A stretch of 64,000 nucleotides of DNA from Pseudideonella sakaiensis (GTDB lineage: Bacteria > Pseudomonadota > Gammaproteobacteria > Burkholderiales > Burkholderiaceae_C): the NCBI RefSeq assembly GCF_001293525.1, contig NZ_BBYR01000014.1, forward strand, positions 41,968 to 105,967, in the 5' to 3' direction. The notes under the pieces were generated by a model, which did no database searches, was not told where the DNA came from, and saw only the letters and a list, made by a program, of their open reading frames with translations. Shown here piece after piece: positions 18,243 through 25,679 of this stretch. The first letter of the stretch is position 1, and each line of letters opens with the position of its first letter. A program made the translations under genes and the position numbers.

Positions 18243-18449
18243 CCCGTGTCGCCGCGCGGGCGACGCGGCTGAAGCTCGACGCAGTGCGGCCGGCCCGGCA
18301 GGCGACGGGATGCCTGCGCCTCCTGCCGCCGCGTCCTCCTGCGAGCGTAAGCCAATTCCCTAAGGAGTTCGCCAACCCGACGCCGATACTCCCGGCAACC
18401 CCCGCCCGAGCCGTCCCCGCAACGCATCGCCGCCGTCGCCCGAGCCGCC

Positions 18450-19595
18450 TTGCCCCCGTCCCCGATCCCCTTCACGCCGCTCACCGCTGCGCTCCCGCAC
18501 GACGACGCCCCGCCCCCCGCCGATGCGCCGTCGCCGTCGCTCGCGCTGGTCGTCATCGACGACAACCCCGACGATGCCGAACTGATCGAGCTCGCGCTCG
18601 TCGAGGCCGGCCTCGCCGCGCGGCTCACGCTCGTCGAGGACGAGCGCGGCCTCGTGCGCGCGCTCGAGGAGGGCGCCGACCTGGTGCTCTGCGACTACAA
18701 GCTGCCCCGCTATTCGCCCGAGCGCGCCCTCGCGCTGATGGCCGAGCGCTGGCCGACGGTGCCGCTGATCGTGGTCACGCGGGCGATCGGCGAGCAGGCC
18801 GCCGTGGAAGTGCTGCGCCAGGGCGCACGCGACTACGTCGCGAAGAACCACCTCGCCACCCTGCCGTCGGTCATCCAGCGCGTGCTCAAGGAGCAGGCGG
18901 CGGAGGCCGAGGTGGCGCGCACCCACGCGCGGCTGGCGGCCGCCAACCAGCGCCTGCGCGAACTCGGCGAGCGCCTGCTCGAGGCCCAGGAACGCGAGCG
19001 GCGGCGCATCGCGCGCGAGCTGCACGACGTGCTCGGCCAGAGCCTGACCAGCGTGCTGCTGCACCTGGAGGCGGCCGAGCGGGTGCCCGGCGAGGACTCC
19101 GCGCTGCAGTACCGCGACACCGCGCGCACCGTGCTGCGCGACGTGCTCGACCAGGTGCGCACGCTGTCCTTCACGCTGCAGCCGCCGCAGATCGGCGAGC
19201 TCGGCCTGCCGGCCGCGCTCGACTCCTCGGTCGAGCTGCTGCTGCGTCCGCTGGGCATCATGGCGCGCATCCGCGTGCGCGGCGAACTGCGCGACATTCC
19301 CGTGCCCCAGGCCTCGGTGCTCTACCGCGTCGTGCTGGAGGCGGTGGCCAACATCGTGCGCCACGCCCACGCCAGCCGGGTCCGCATCGGGCTGGCCGGC
19401 GACGGCGCCGGCCACTACAGCGCCACCGTCCTCGACGATGGCGACGGCTTCGACCTGGAGGCCGTGCGCGCGGCCGGCCCCGCGCGGCGTCCGCTCGGGT
19501 TGAACAGCATGACCGAGCGCTGCGAGCTCGTCGGCGGCCGCCTGCGGCTGCGGTCGCGGCCCGGCCGCGGGACGCTGGTGCATGCCCGGGTGTGA
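18450..19595 (+). CDS. REC-HisKA_3 hybrid: receiver domain fused N-terminally to a NarX/UhpB-type histidine kinase
   Basis: A soluble kinase of about 381 residues. The receiver comes first (ALVVIDDNPDDAELIELAL, LVLCDYKLPRYSPERAL with the phospho-acceptor Asp, VTRAIGEQ, AKNHLATL), then a helical linker and the HisKA_3 dimerisation domain (RRRIARELHDVLGQSLTSVL, phospho-His in ELHDVLGQ), then the HATPase (VLEAVANIVRHAHA N-box, LDDGDGFD G1, RPLGLNSMTERC G2). No membrane segment is visible. The start is uncertain: TTG 18450 is the only reasonable codon in the non-conserved leader. It precedes the NarL-type regulator by 32 bases, its likely partner. The receiver-before-kinase order suggests the kinase is itself controlled by phosphorelay. 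Confidence 0.85.
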   Translation: MPPSPIPFTPLTAALPHDDAPPPADAPSPSLALVVIDDNPDDAELIELALVEAGLAARLTLVEDERGLVRALEEGADLVLCDYKLPRYSPERALALMAERWPTVPLIVVTRAIGEQAAVEVLRQGARDYVAKNHLATLPSVIQRVLKEQAAEAEVARTHARLAAANQRLRELGERLLEAQERERRRIARELHDVLGQSLTSVLLHLEAAERVPGEDSALQYRDTARTVLRDVLDQVRTLSFTLQPPQIGELGLPAALDSSVELLLRPLGIMARIRVRGELRDIPVPQASVLYRVVLEAVANIVRHAHASRVRIGLAGDGAGHYSATVLDDGDGFDLEAVRAAGPARRPLGLNSMTERCELVGGRLRLRSRPGRGTLVHARV

Positions 19596-19627
19596 GCCCG
19601 GGCCCCGCCGGTCACAATGCCTCACGC

Positions 19628-20293
19628 ATGACGATGACCCCGATCCGGATCGTGATTGCCGACGACCACGACCTGGTGCGCGCCGGCATCGGCCTGCTGC
19701 TGGGCGCGGCCAGCGGCCTGGAGATCGTCGGCGAGGCGCGCAGCGGCCCGGAGCTGACCGCGGTGGTCGAGCGGCTCTTGCCGGACGTGGTGATCACCGA
19801 CCTGGCGATGCCGGGCGGCGACGGCATCGCGGCGATCGAGGCGCTGCGGCGCAGCCACCCGGCGCTGAAGATCATCGCGCTGTCGATGTACGACACGGCC
19901 GACTTCATCCGGCGGGCGATGCGTGCCGGCGCGGACGCCTACGTGCTGAAGGGCGCGCCGTCGTTCGAGATCGAGACCGCGGTGCGGCAGGTGATGGAGG
20001 GGCGGCCCTATTTCAGCCCGCAGGCCGCCCAGCGCCTGGCCGCGCACGACGCGCCGCGGCCCGAGGACCTGCTGACGCCGCGCCAGATCGAGATCCTCGG
20101 CCTGCTGGCGCGCGGCCTCAGCTCGAAGGAGATCGGCTTCGACCTGGGGCTGAGCTCGAAGACCGTGGACGTGCACCGCGCCGCGATCATGTCGCGCCTC
20201 GGGCTGAACGACGTGGCGAGCCTGACGCTGTACGCGGTGCGCGTCGGGCTGGTGGACCCGGAGCAGGGCGGACGCCGGCCGGGCGGGCGCTGA
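19628..20293 (+). CDS. NarL/FixJ-family response regulator
   Basis: A 221-residue DNA-binding regulator. The receiver spans residues 1-125 (IRIVIADDHDLVRAGI, acceptor Asp in VVITDLAMPGGDG, ALSMYDTADF, LKGAPSFEI with the conserved Lys). The LuxR-type helix-turn-helix is at about 150-210 (LLTPRQIEILGLLARGLSSKE, IGFDLGLSSKTVDVHRAAIM). The start ATG 19628 is followed 6 bases later by another ATG in frame. It lies directly after the HisKA_3 kinase and is the natural partner of that kinase. No target sites could be assigned. Confidence 0.93.
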   Translation: MTMTPIRIVIADDHDLVRAGIGLLLGAASGLEIVGEARSGPELTAVVERLLPDVVITDLAMPGGDGIAAIEALRRSHPALKIIALSMYDTADFIRRAMRAGADAYVLKGAPSFEIETAVRQVMEGRPYFSPQAAQRLAAHDAPRPEDLLTPRQIEILGLLARGLSSKEIGFDLGLSSKTVDVHRAAIMSRLGLNDVASLTLYAVRVGLVDPEQGGRRPGGR

Positions 20294-20423
20294 GCCCGCC
20301 GACGCGGCCCGCGCGGGCGGGCGCCTGCCTGCGCGCCGCCGCCGCCGGCCCGTCTCCCGCCCGCGCTCGGCCGCAGGCTCGCCCGGCGCGCCCGCTGCGG
20401 CGCCCGTCCCCCGGAGCCCCCCG

Positions 20424-23400
20424 ATGACGCGGCCGATCCCGCTGCGCGGCGCGCTCGTGCTGCTGCTCGTGCTGGTGCTGCTGCCAGCGCTCGTCGCCAC
20501 GGCCGTGTCCGACCGCATCGCGCACCGCGAGGTGGCCGAGCGCGCCCGCGCCGAGCTGCTGCTGGTGGCGCGGATGGCCTCGGCCAGCCAGCAGGCGATG
20601 GTCGAGGGCGTGCACCGCATGCTGCTGGCTGCCGCGCAGGCCCGCTCGGTGCGCGAGATGGAGGAACCGCGCTGCACCGCGCTGTTCGACCGCCTGATGG
20701 CCAGCAGCGACAGCTTCGCGCTGGTCGGCATGGCACGCGCCGACGGGCGCACCGTCTGCCAGTCGCGCGACCCGATCGACGTGTCCGACCGGGCCTACTT
20801 CCAGCGCGCGATGCGCTCCGGGCGCTTCGCGGTCGGCAACCACATCGTCGGGCGCCGGCGCAACGCGCCGCTGGTGTCCTTCGCGCTGCCGGTGCGCGGC
20901 GAGGGCGAGGCCATCGTGGGCATCGCCTACGCGTCGATCGACCTGCGCCGCATCGACGAGGGCCTGCGCGCGCTGCCGCTGCCGCCGCACCTGCTCGTGC
21001 AGCTGGTCGATTCCGACGGCACGGTGCTCGCCACCAGCCGGCCCGAGCGCTCCGGCAGCGGCGCGCCGCTCGAGCCCGCGGTGCTGCGCGAGGCCGTGCG
21101 CGCGCGCCAGGCCGGTGAGCTGGACTCGGTCGACGAGCGCGATCGCCGCTGGATGCATGCGCTGGCCCCGGTCGACGGGGCGCTGGCCGACAGCCTGGTC
21201 GTCGCCGTCAGCGTGCGCGAGGACCTGGCGCTGGCCGAGCCGCTGGCGATGGTGCACCGGCAGTTGCTGGCGCTCGGCGCCGCGGCCTTGCTCGCGGTGG
21301 CGCTGGCCTGGCTGCTCGGCCGCCGCCTGGTCGAGCAGCCGATCGCGTCGCTGCTGCGCCGCACCCAGGCGATCGGCCGGCCGGCCGGCGCGGCCGGGCC
21401 CGCGGGGCCGGCGCCGCAGCTGACCGCGCTGGCGATGCCGATCGCGGAGTTCCGCGGGCTGGACGCGGCACTGCGCGAGCTGGAGGAGCGCCTCGGCCGG
21501 CACGAGCGCGAGCGCGACGCGCTGCTGGCCGAGACGCGGCACCAGGCCGAGCAGCTCGGCCGCGCGCAGCGGCTCGCGCGCGTCGCCTACTGCGAGCTGC
21601 AGCTCGCCGACGGCCGGGTGCTGGCCTCGCCCGGCCTGGCCGAGGTGCTCGGCATGCCGGTCGCGCGCACGCTCGACGGGGTGATGCGCCATGTCGGCGC
21701 GGCCGACCGCGAGCGGCTGCGCGCCGCCCTCGGGCGCTGCGTGTCGACCGGGCTGCCGCTGGACGTCGAGTTCGCGCTGCACCGGCCCGACGGCAGCGAG
21801 CTCTGGCTGCACGTGCTCGGCGAGATCGACGAGCGCGGCGCCCAGGGCCGTCGCCTGGTGGCCGCCGTGCAGGACGTCGGGGAGCGCCGCGCCGCCGAGG
21901 CCGCGGCGCGCGAGCACCAGGCGCGGCTCGAGGCCGCCGTCACGGCGGCGCACATGGGCACCTACGACCACGACCTGCGCAGCGGCCGCGCGCTCTGGCT
22001 GGGCCGCCACGAGGCGATGTGGGGCTATGCCGACGGCCAGTACGACGGCTCGGTCGCGATGTTCCTGCAGCGGGTCCATCCCGACGACCGGGCCCGTGTC
22101 TCGGCCGCCAACGAGGACAGCCGCCGCGCCGGACGCCCGCTGCACATCGAGTACCGCGTGCAGTGGCCCGACGGCCGCGTGCGCTGGGTGGTCGACAGCG
22201 GCAACGTCGTGCGCGACGACGACGGCGTGCCGGTGCGCTTCGTGGGCGTGGTGCTGGACGTCACCGAGGTGAAGGAGGCCGAGCAGCACCTGGCCGCGAT
22301 GAGTCGGCGCATCAGCGGCATCCTGGAGAGCACCAGCGACGGCTTCGTCTCGGTCGGCCGCGACTGGCGCGTGACCTATGCGAACCGGCGCGGCGCCGAG
22401 GTGCTGGGCCACACGCCGGACGGCATGCTCGGCCGCACGCTGCGCGAGCTGTTCCCGGAGAGCGCCGGCTCGGACTTCGACCTGGCCGTGCGCCGCGCGA
22501 TGCGCGAGCGCGAGGAGACCCACCTCGAGTCCTACTACCCGCCCTGGGGGCGCTGGTACGAGAACCATGTCTTCCCGAGCGACGAGGGCCTGGCCGTCTA
22601 CTTCCGCGACATCACGCCGCGCAAGCAGGCCGAGGCCGCGATCGCGGCGCTGGTCGAGCGGCTGCAGGCGCTGCGCGAGATGGACCGCGCGCTGCTGCAG
22701 GCGGGCTCGATCGCCGACGTGGCGCAGCTCGGCCTGGCGCGCCTGCGCGGCCTGCTGGCCTGCGAGCGGGCCTCCTACCTGACCACCACGCCGGATGGCG
22801 GCGCGGTGCGCTGCCTCTGGTCCGACGGCGGCGGCGAGGCGGTCTTCCCGCCGGGCACCGACGTGCCGGCCGGCGACCTGGGCCGCGGCTTCATCGAGGG
22901 CCTGGCGCGCCAGGGCCGGCTGTCGATCGACGACCTGGACCGCGTCGAGCAGCCCTCGCCGTTGCTGCTGCGCGCGGCCTCGGCCGGCGTGCGCTCGCTG
23001 CTGGTGCTGCCGCTGAAGGACGGCCAGCGGGTGGTCGGCGCCGCGCTGATGGCGGCGCCGCGCGCCGGCCACTTCGACGCGGGGCGCGTGGCGATCGCCG
23101 AGGGCATCGTCGACCGGCTGAACATCGCCGTCGAGCAGCTCGCGCTGCGCCAGCGGCTGGACCGCCACGCGGCCGAGCTGGAGCGCCGCGTCGCCGAACG
23201 CACCGCGGAGGTGGTGCAGGCCAACCGGGAACTCGAGGCCTTCTCCTACTCGGTCTCGCACGACCTGCGCGCGCCGCTGCAGTCCGTCTCCGGCTTCAGC
23301 CAGGCGCTGCTGAGCCGCCACGCGGCCCAGCTCGAGCCGAAGGCGCGGCACTACCTGGAACGCATCCTCGCCGGCGCGCAGCAGATGGAGCAGCTGATCG

Positions 23401-23930
23401 CCGACCTGCTCGCGCTGGCGCAGGTCTCGCATGCCGAGATGCGGGCGCGCCCGGTCGACCTGGTGCCGATCGCGCGCGATCTGCTGCAGGCGCTGCGCGA
23501 CCAGGCGCCGGCGCGCGAGGTGGAGGTGGTGCTGCCGGCGACGCTGGTGGTGCACGGCGACCGGGCGCTGCTGCGCGTGCTGCTGGACAACCTGCTCGGC
23601 AACGCCTGGAAATTCAGCGCGCCGGCCGCCCGGCCGCGCATCGAGCTGGGCGCCGAGCCCGCGGCCGAGGGCGGCGACCCGGTCTTCTACGTGGCCGACA
23701 ACGGCGCCGGCTTCGACCCGGCCCAGGCCGCCGGCCTGTTCACGCCCTTCCGCCGCCTGCACAGCCACAGCGAGTTCCCCGGCACCGGCATCGGCCTGGC
23801 CACGGTGCAGCGCATCGTGGCGCGCCATGGCGGCCGCGTCTGGGCCGAGTCGACGCCGGGCGTGCGCACCGTGCTGCGGGTCGCGCTGGCGCGCCGCACG
23901 CTCGACGAAGCGGCTACGGAATCGACCTAG
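20424..23930 (+). CDS. large membrane sensor histidine kinase (dCache-PAS-PAS-PAS-GAF-HisKA-HATPase)
   Basis: A 1168-residue sensor kinase. Order: transmembrane helix (residues 9-29); extracytoplasmic double-Cache-like sensor (about 30-275; ALVGMARADGRTVCQSRDPIDV, DRAYFQRAM); second transmembrane helix (about 280-295); PAS domains near 390-490, 500-620 and 625-735 (ILESTSDGFVSVGRDWRVTY); GAF domain about 750-910; HisKA with SYSVSHDLRAPLQSVSGF (about 945-965); HATPase with LLDNLLGNAWKFS, YVADNGAGFDP and GTGIGLATVQRIVARHGG. No receiver is attached and no response regulator is immediately downstream, so output may go through the NarL-type regulator just upstream (130-base gap). The ligand cannot be told. 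Confidence 0.92.
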   Translation: MTRPIPLRGALVLLLVLVLLPALVATAVSDRIAHREVAERARAELLLVARMASASQQAMVEGVHRMLLAAAQARSVREMEEPRCTALFDRLMASSDSFALVGMARADGRTVCQSRDPIDVSDRAYFQRAMRSGRFAVGNHIVGRRRNAPLVSFALPVRGEGEAIVGIAYASIDLRRIDEGLRALPLPPHLLVQLVDSDGTVLATSRPERSGSGAPLEPAVLREAVRARQAGELDSVDERDRRWMHALAPVDGALADSLVVAVSVREDLALAEPLAMVHRQLLALGAAALLAVALAWLLGRRLVEQPIASLLRRTQAIGRPAGAAGPAGPAPQLTALAMPIAEFRGLDAALRELEERLGRHERERDALLAETRHQAEQLGRAQRLARVAYCELQLADGRVLASPGLAEVLGMPVARTLDGVMRHVGAADRERLRAALGRCVSTGLPLDVEFALHRPDGSELWLHVLGEIDERGAQGRRLVAAVQDVGERRAAEAAAREHQARLEAAVTAAHMGTYDHDLRSGRALWLGRHEAMWGYADGQYDGSVAMFLQRVHPDDRARVSAANEDSRRAGRPLHIEYRVQWPDGRVRWVVDSGNVVRDDDGVPVRFVGVVLDVTEVKEAEQHLAAMSRRISGILESTSDGFVSVGRDWRVTYANRRGAEVLGHTPDGMLGRTLRELFPESAGSDFDLAVRRAMREREETHLESYYPPWGRWYENHVFPSDEGLAVYFRDITPRKQAEAAIAALVERLQALREMDRALLQAGSIADVAQLGLARLRGLLACERASYLTTTPDGGAVRCLWSDGGGEAVFPPGTDVPAGDLGRGFIEGLARQGRLSIDDLDRVEQPSPLLLRAASAGVRSLLVLPLKDGQRVVGAALMAAPRAGHFDAGRVAIAEGIVDRLNIAVEQLALRQRLDRHAAELERRVAERTAEVVQANRELEAFSYSVSHDLRAPLQSVSGFSQALLSRHAAQLEPKARHYLERILAGAQQMEQLIADLLALAQVSHAEMRARPVDLVPIARDLLQALRDQAPAREVEVVLPATLVVHGDRALLRVLLDNLLGNAWKFSAPAARPRIELGAEPAAEGGDPVFYVADNGAGFDPAQAAGLFTPFRRLHSHSEFPGTGIGLATVQRIVARHGGRVWAESTPGVRTVLRVALARRTLDEAATEST

Positions 23931-24037
23931 CCGGCGCTAGGAAGCTGCCGCTGGCCGGCGGCCGTGCGCCCGCCGATATCCCGGGGAGTCGCCGTGCCGC
24001 GCCCGCCCGGGCCGGCCGAGCGCCAGGAAGGTCGCCC

Positions 24038-24637
24038 GTGAACCCCGCTGCTCCTCTCCCCGCCGACGAAGCCCTGCGCCTGGTGCGCCTGCACGGGCTC
24101 GGCCTGCTCGAGGGCCCGGACGAGCCGATGCTGGATGCCTTCGTGGCCTCGGCCGCCGCGGTCACCGGCTACCCGGTCGCGGCGCTGTCGCTGGTCGACG
24201 CGCAGCGCGTCGTGTTCCGCTCGCGCCAGGGCTTCGTCGCCACCGAGTGCCCGCGCTCGATCGCCTTCTGCGGCCACACCATCCTGGGCGCAGGCGTGCA
24301 CGAGGTTCCCGACGCCGCGGCCGATCCGCGCTACGCCGATGCCCCGATGCTGCAGGCGCTGCCCCCGCTGCGGGCCTATGCCGGCGTGGCCGTGCGCCTC
24401 GACGGCGCGCCGGTCGGCGCGCTGTGCGTGATGGACACGAACCCGCGCCACCTTGCCCCCCACGACCGCGAGGCCCTGCTCGCGCTGGCCCGCGGCGTCG
24501 ACTGCTGGCTCGCGCAGCGCCAGCGCGCCGTCGACACCGGCCTCCTCACCGACGAGGCCCTGCGGCGCCCCGCCCGCCCCGTCGAGGTCAGCTGCAACGG
24601 CCACGGCGGCTTCCACCTGGCGCTGCGGATGCACTGA
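24038..24637 (+). CDS. stand-alone GAF-domain protein
   Basis: A 199-residue soluble sensor domain without a visible output domain. The GAF core spans about residues 25-165 (LDAFVASAAAVTGYPVAALSLVD, VVFRSRQGF, PRSIAFCGHTIL, VHEVPDAAADPRYADAP, RAYAGVAVRLDGAPVGALCVMDT). FCGHTIL and the DPRYADAP loop are the pattern of GAF domains seen ahead of diguanylate cyclases and kinases. GTG 24038 is used, with AGGAAG (24025-24030) 7 bases upstream. It follows the large sensor kinase by about 100 bases and may be a regulator or co-sensor of that kinase. Confidence 0.87.
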   Translation: MNPAAPLPADEALRLVRLHGLGLLEGPDEPMLDAFVASAAAVTGYPVAALSLVDAQRVVFRSRQGFVATECPRSIAFCGHTILGAGVHEVPDAAADPRYADAPMLQALPPLRAYAGVAVRLDGAPVGALCVMDTNPRHLAPHDREALLALARGVDCWLAQRQRAVDTGLLTDEALRRPARPVEVSCNGHGGFHLALRMH

Positions 24638-24746
24638 GCCGCGGGCTGCGGCAGACTGGAAGAACCACCCGTCGGCGGGGGACATGAGCCGCGCGCGGGA
24701 TCGTGCTGTCGCGCAGAATATGTCTTCGGGTATGCAAAGGGAGTGG

Positions 24747-24980
24747 ATGACCATGCCTTCCGATCGTCTCGTCGCCAACGAACTCCAGCAAGGGACCGTC
24801 GCACGCCTGAACCCGGGTGCCGGATTCGGGTACGTGCGCGATGCCGAGGGCCGTCACAGCTACATCTTCGTGATCGGCCGGGCCCTCAAGCACTCCCAGG
24901 CACGGACATTGACGGTGGGCAAGGCCGTCCGCTTCCGGGTCAGCGGCCAAGGCCGGGTCGATGAACTGGTCGTTGCTTGA
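24747..24980 (+). CDS. small cold-shock-like (OB-fold) protein, hypothetical
   Basis: About 77 residues. The core GTVARLNPGAGFGYVRDAEG, then YIFVIGRAL, and GKAVRFRVSGQGRVDELVVA read like a cold-shock/S1 OB fold: a GxVxxLNxxxGFGYVRD first half and a VxFxVxxxGxxxEL end. RNP-like motifs are only partly kept, so nucleic-acid binding is inferred. ATG 24747 (or 24753) is chosen because AAAGGGAG (24736-24743) precedes it; longer in-frame starts at 24684 and 24732 exist. It lies close upstream of the amidase-like gene in the same direction. Confidence 0.65.
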   Translation: MTMPSDRLVANELQQGTVARLNPGAGFGYVRDAEGRHSYIFVIGRALKHSQARTLTVGKAVRFRVSGQGRVDELVVA

Positions 24981-25075
24981 GCAACTCGGCCGGCATGCGC
25001 CAGGCCCATTGCCTCGACCCACGGGAGACCTCCCGGTCGTTTGCGCACCCTGACCCTCCCAGCGAACAGTTGCCG

Positions 25076-25666
25076 ATGGCGGTGCGGACATTCGGCCACA
25101 TGCCGTCGTTGGACCAGCTTCGACCGGGAGATGTCCTGCTGGTCAGCGCTCTGAACAAGTCGGCTGTGTCGAAGGCGATTGAGCACGTGCAGCTGACGGC
25201 GGGTTTCGATGCCTGGCACGCTCAGTGGCATCACGCAGCGGTCTACGTTGGCAACAACCTCATCTGTGAGGCGCAGCTGTGGGGGGTGCGGATCGCCTCC
25301 GTCTTCAAGTACGCCGCCGGCACCCACTTGATCCGTTTCCGGCGCGACACCGCGCTCGATGACCTCGGCAGCTGCAAGGTGGCGCTGGAAGCCGCGCTTA
25401 AACTGCGCTACGGGTACGACTGGCGATCCGTGGTCCAGTTGCTGACCCAGGCCAAGTGGGGCTGGCGCGGGGGCTCCGGCAGGCCGCGCCAGCTCAGCGA
25501 GCGCGCGACCCTCTGCAGCCAGTTGTACGCCGACGCCTACGGCGTGGTCACTGCCTCCACGCTGGATTCACGCGCAGAAGCCGGCGTGACGCCCGCCCAC
25601 CTGTCCGTCAACAAGACCTTGTCCGACCTCCCGATGGCCTGGCTGTCGCTCGATCCATCCCACTGA
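25076..25666 (+). CDS. permuted papain-like amidase (YiiX/C92-type or NlpC/P60-like)
   Basis: About 196 residues. The domain begins LRPGDVLLVSALNK, which is how YiiX-type and related lipid- or peptidoglycan-amidase domains open. A His in HAQWHHAAVYVGNN and a Glu in LICEAQLWG follow, and the candidate catalytic Cys lies in the C-terminal half (ERATLCSQLYADAYGV), so the order His-then-Cys is that of the permuted papain fold. There is no signal peptide from this start. An in-frame TTG at 24977 would overlap the preceding gene and add about 33 residues that look non-conserved, so ATG 25076 is preferred. Substrate unknown. Confidence 0.75.
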   Translation: MAVRTFGHMPSLDQLRPGDVLLVSALNKSAVSKAIEHVQLTAGFDAWHAQWHHAAVYVGNNLICEAQLWGVRIASVFKYAAGTHLIRFRRDTALDDLGSCKVALEAALKLRYGYDWRSVVQLLTQAKWGWRGGSGRPRQLSERATLCSQLYADAYGVVTASTLDSRAEAGVTPAHLSVNKTLSDLPMAWLSLDPSH

Positions 25667-25679
25667 AGGCCCCAACCGC

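Noticed and set aside
20187..23828. 1213-codon minus-strand frame opposite the large sensor kinase
   Set aside because: His/Arg/Ala/Gln-rich shadow of the kinase frame; all domain motifs are on the plus strand.
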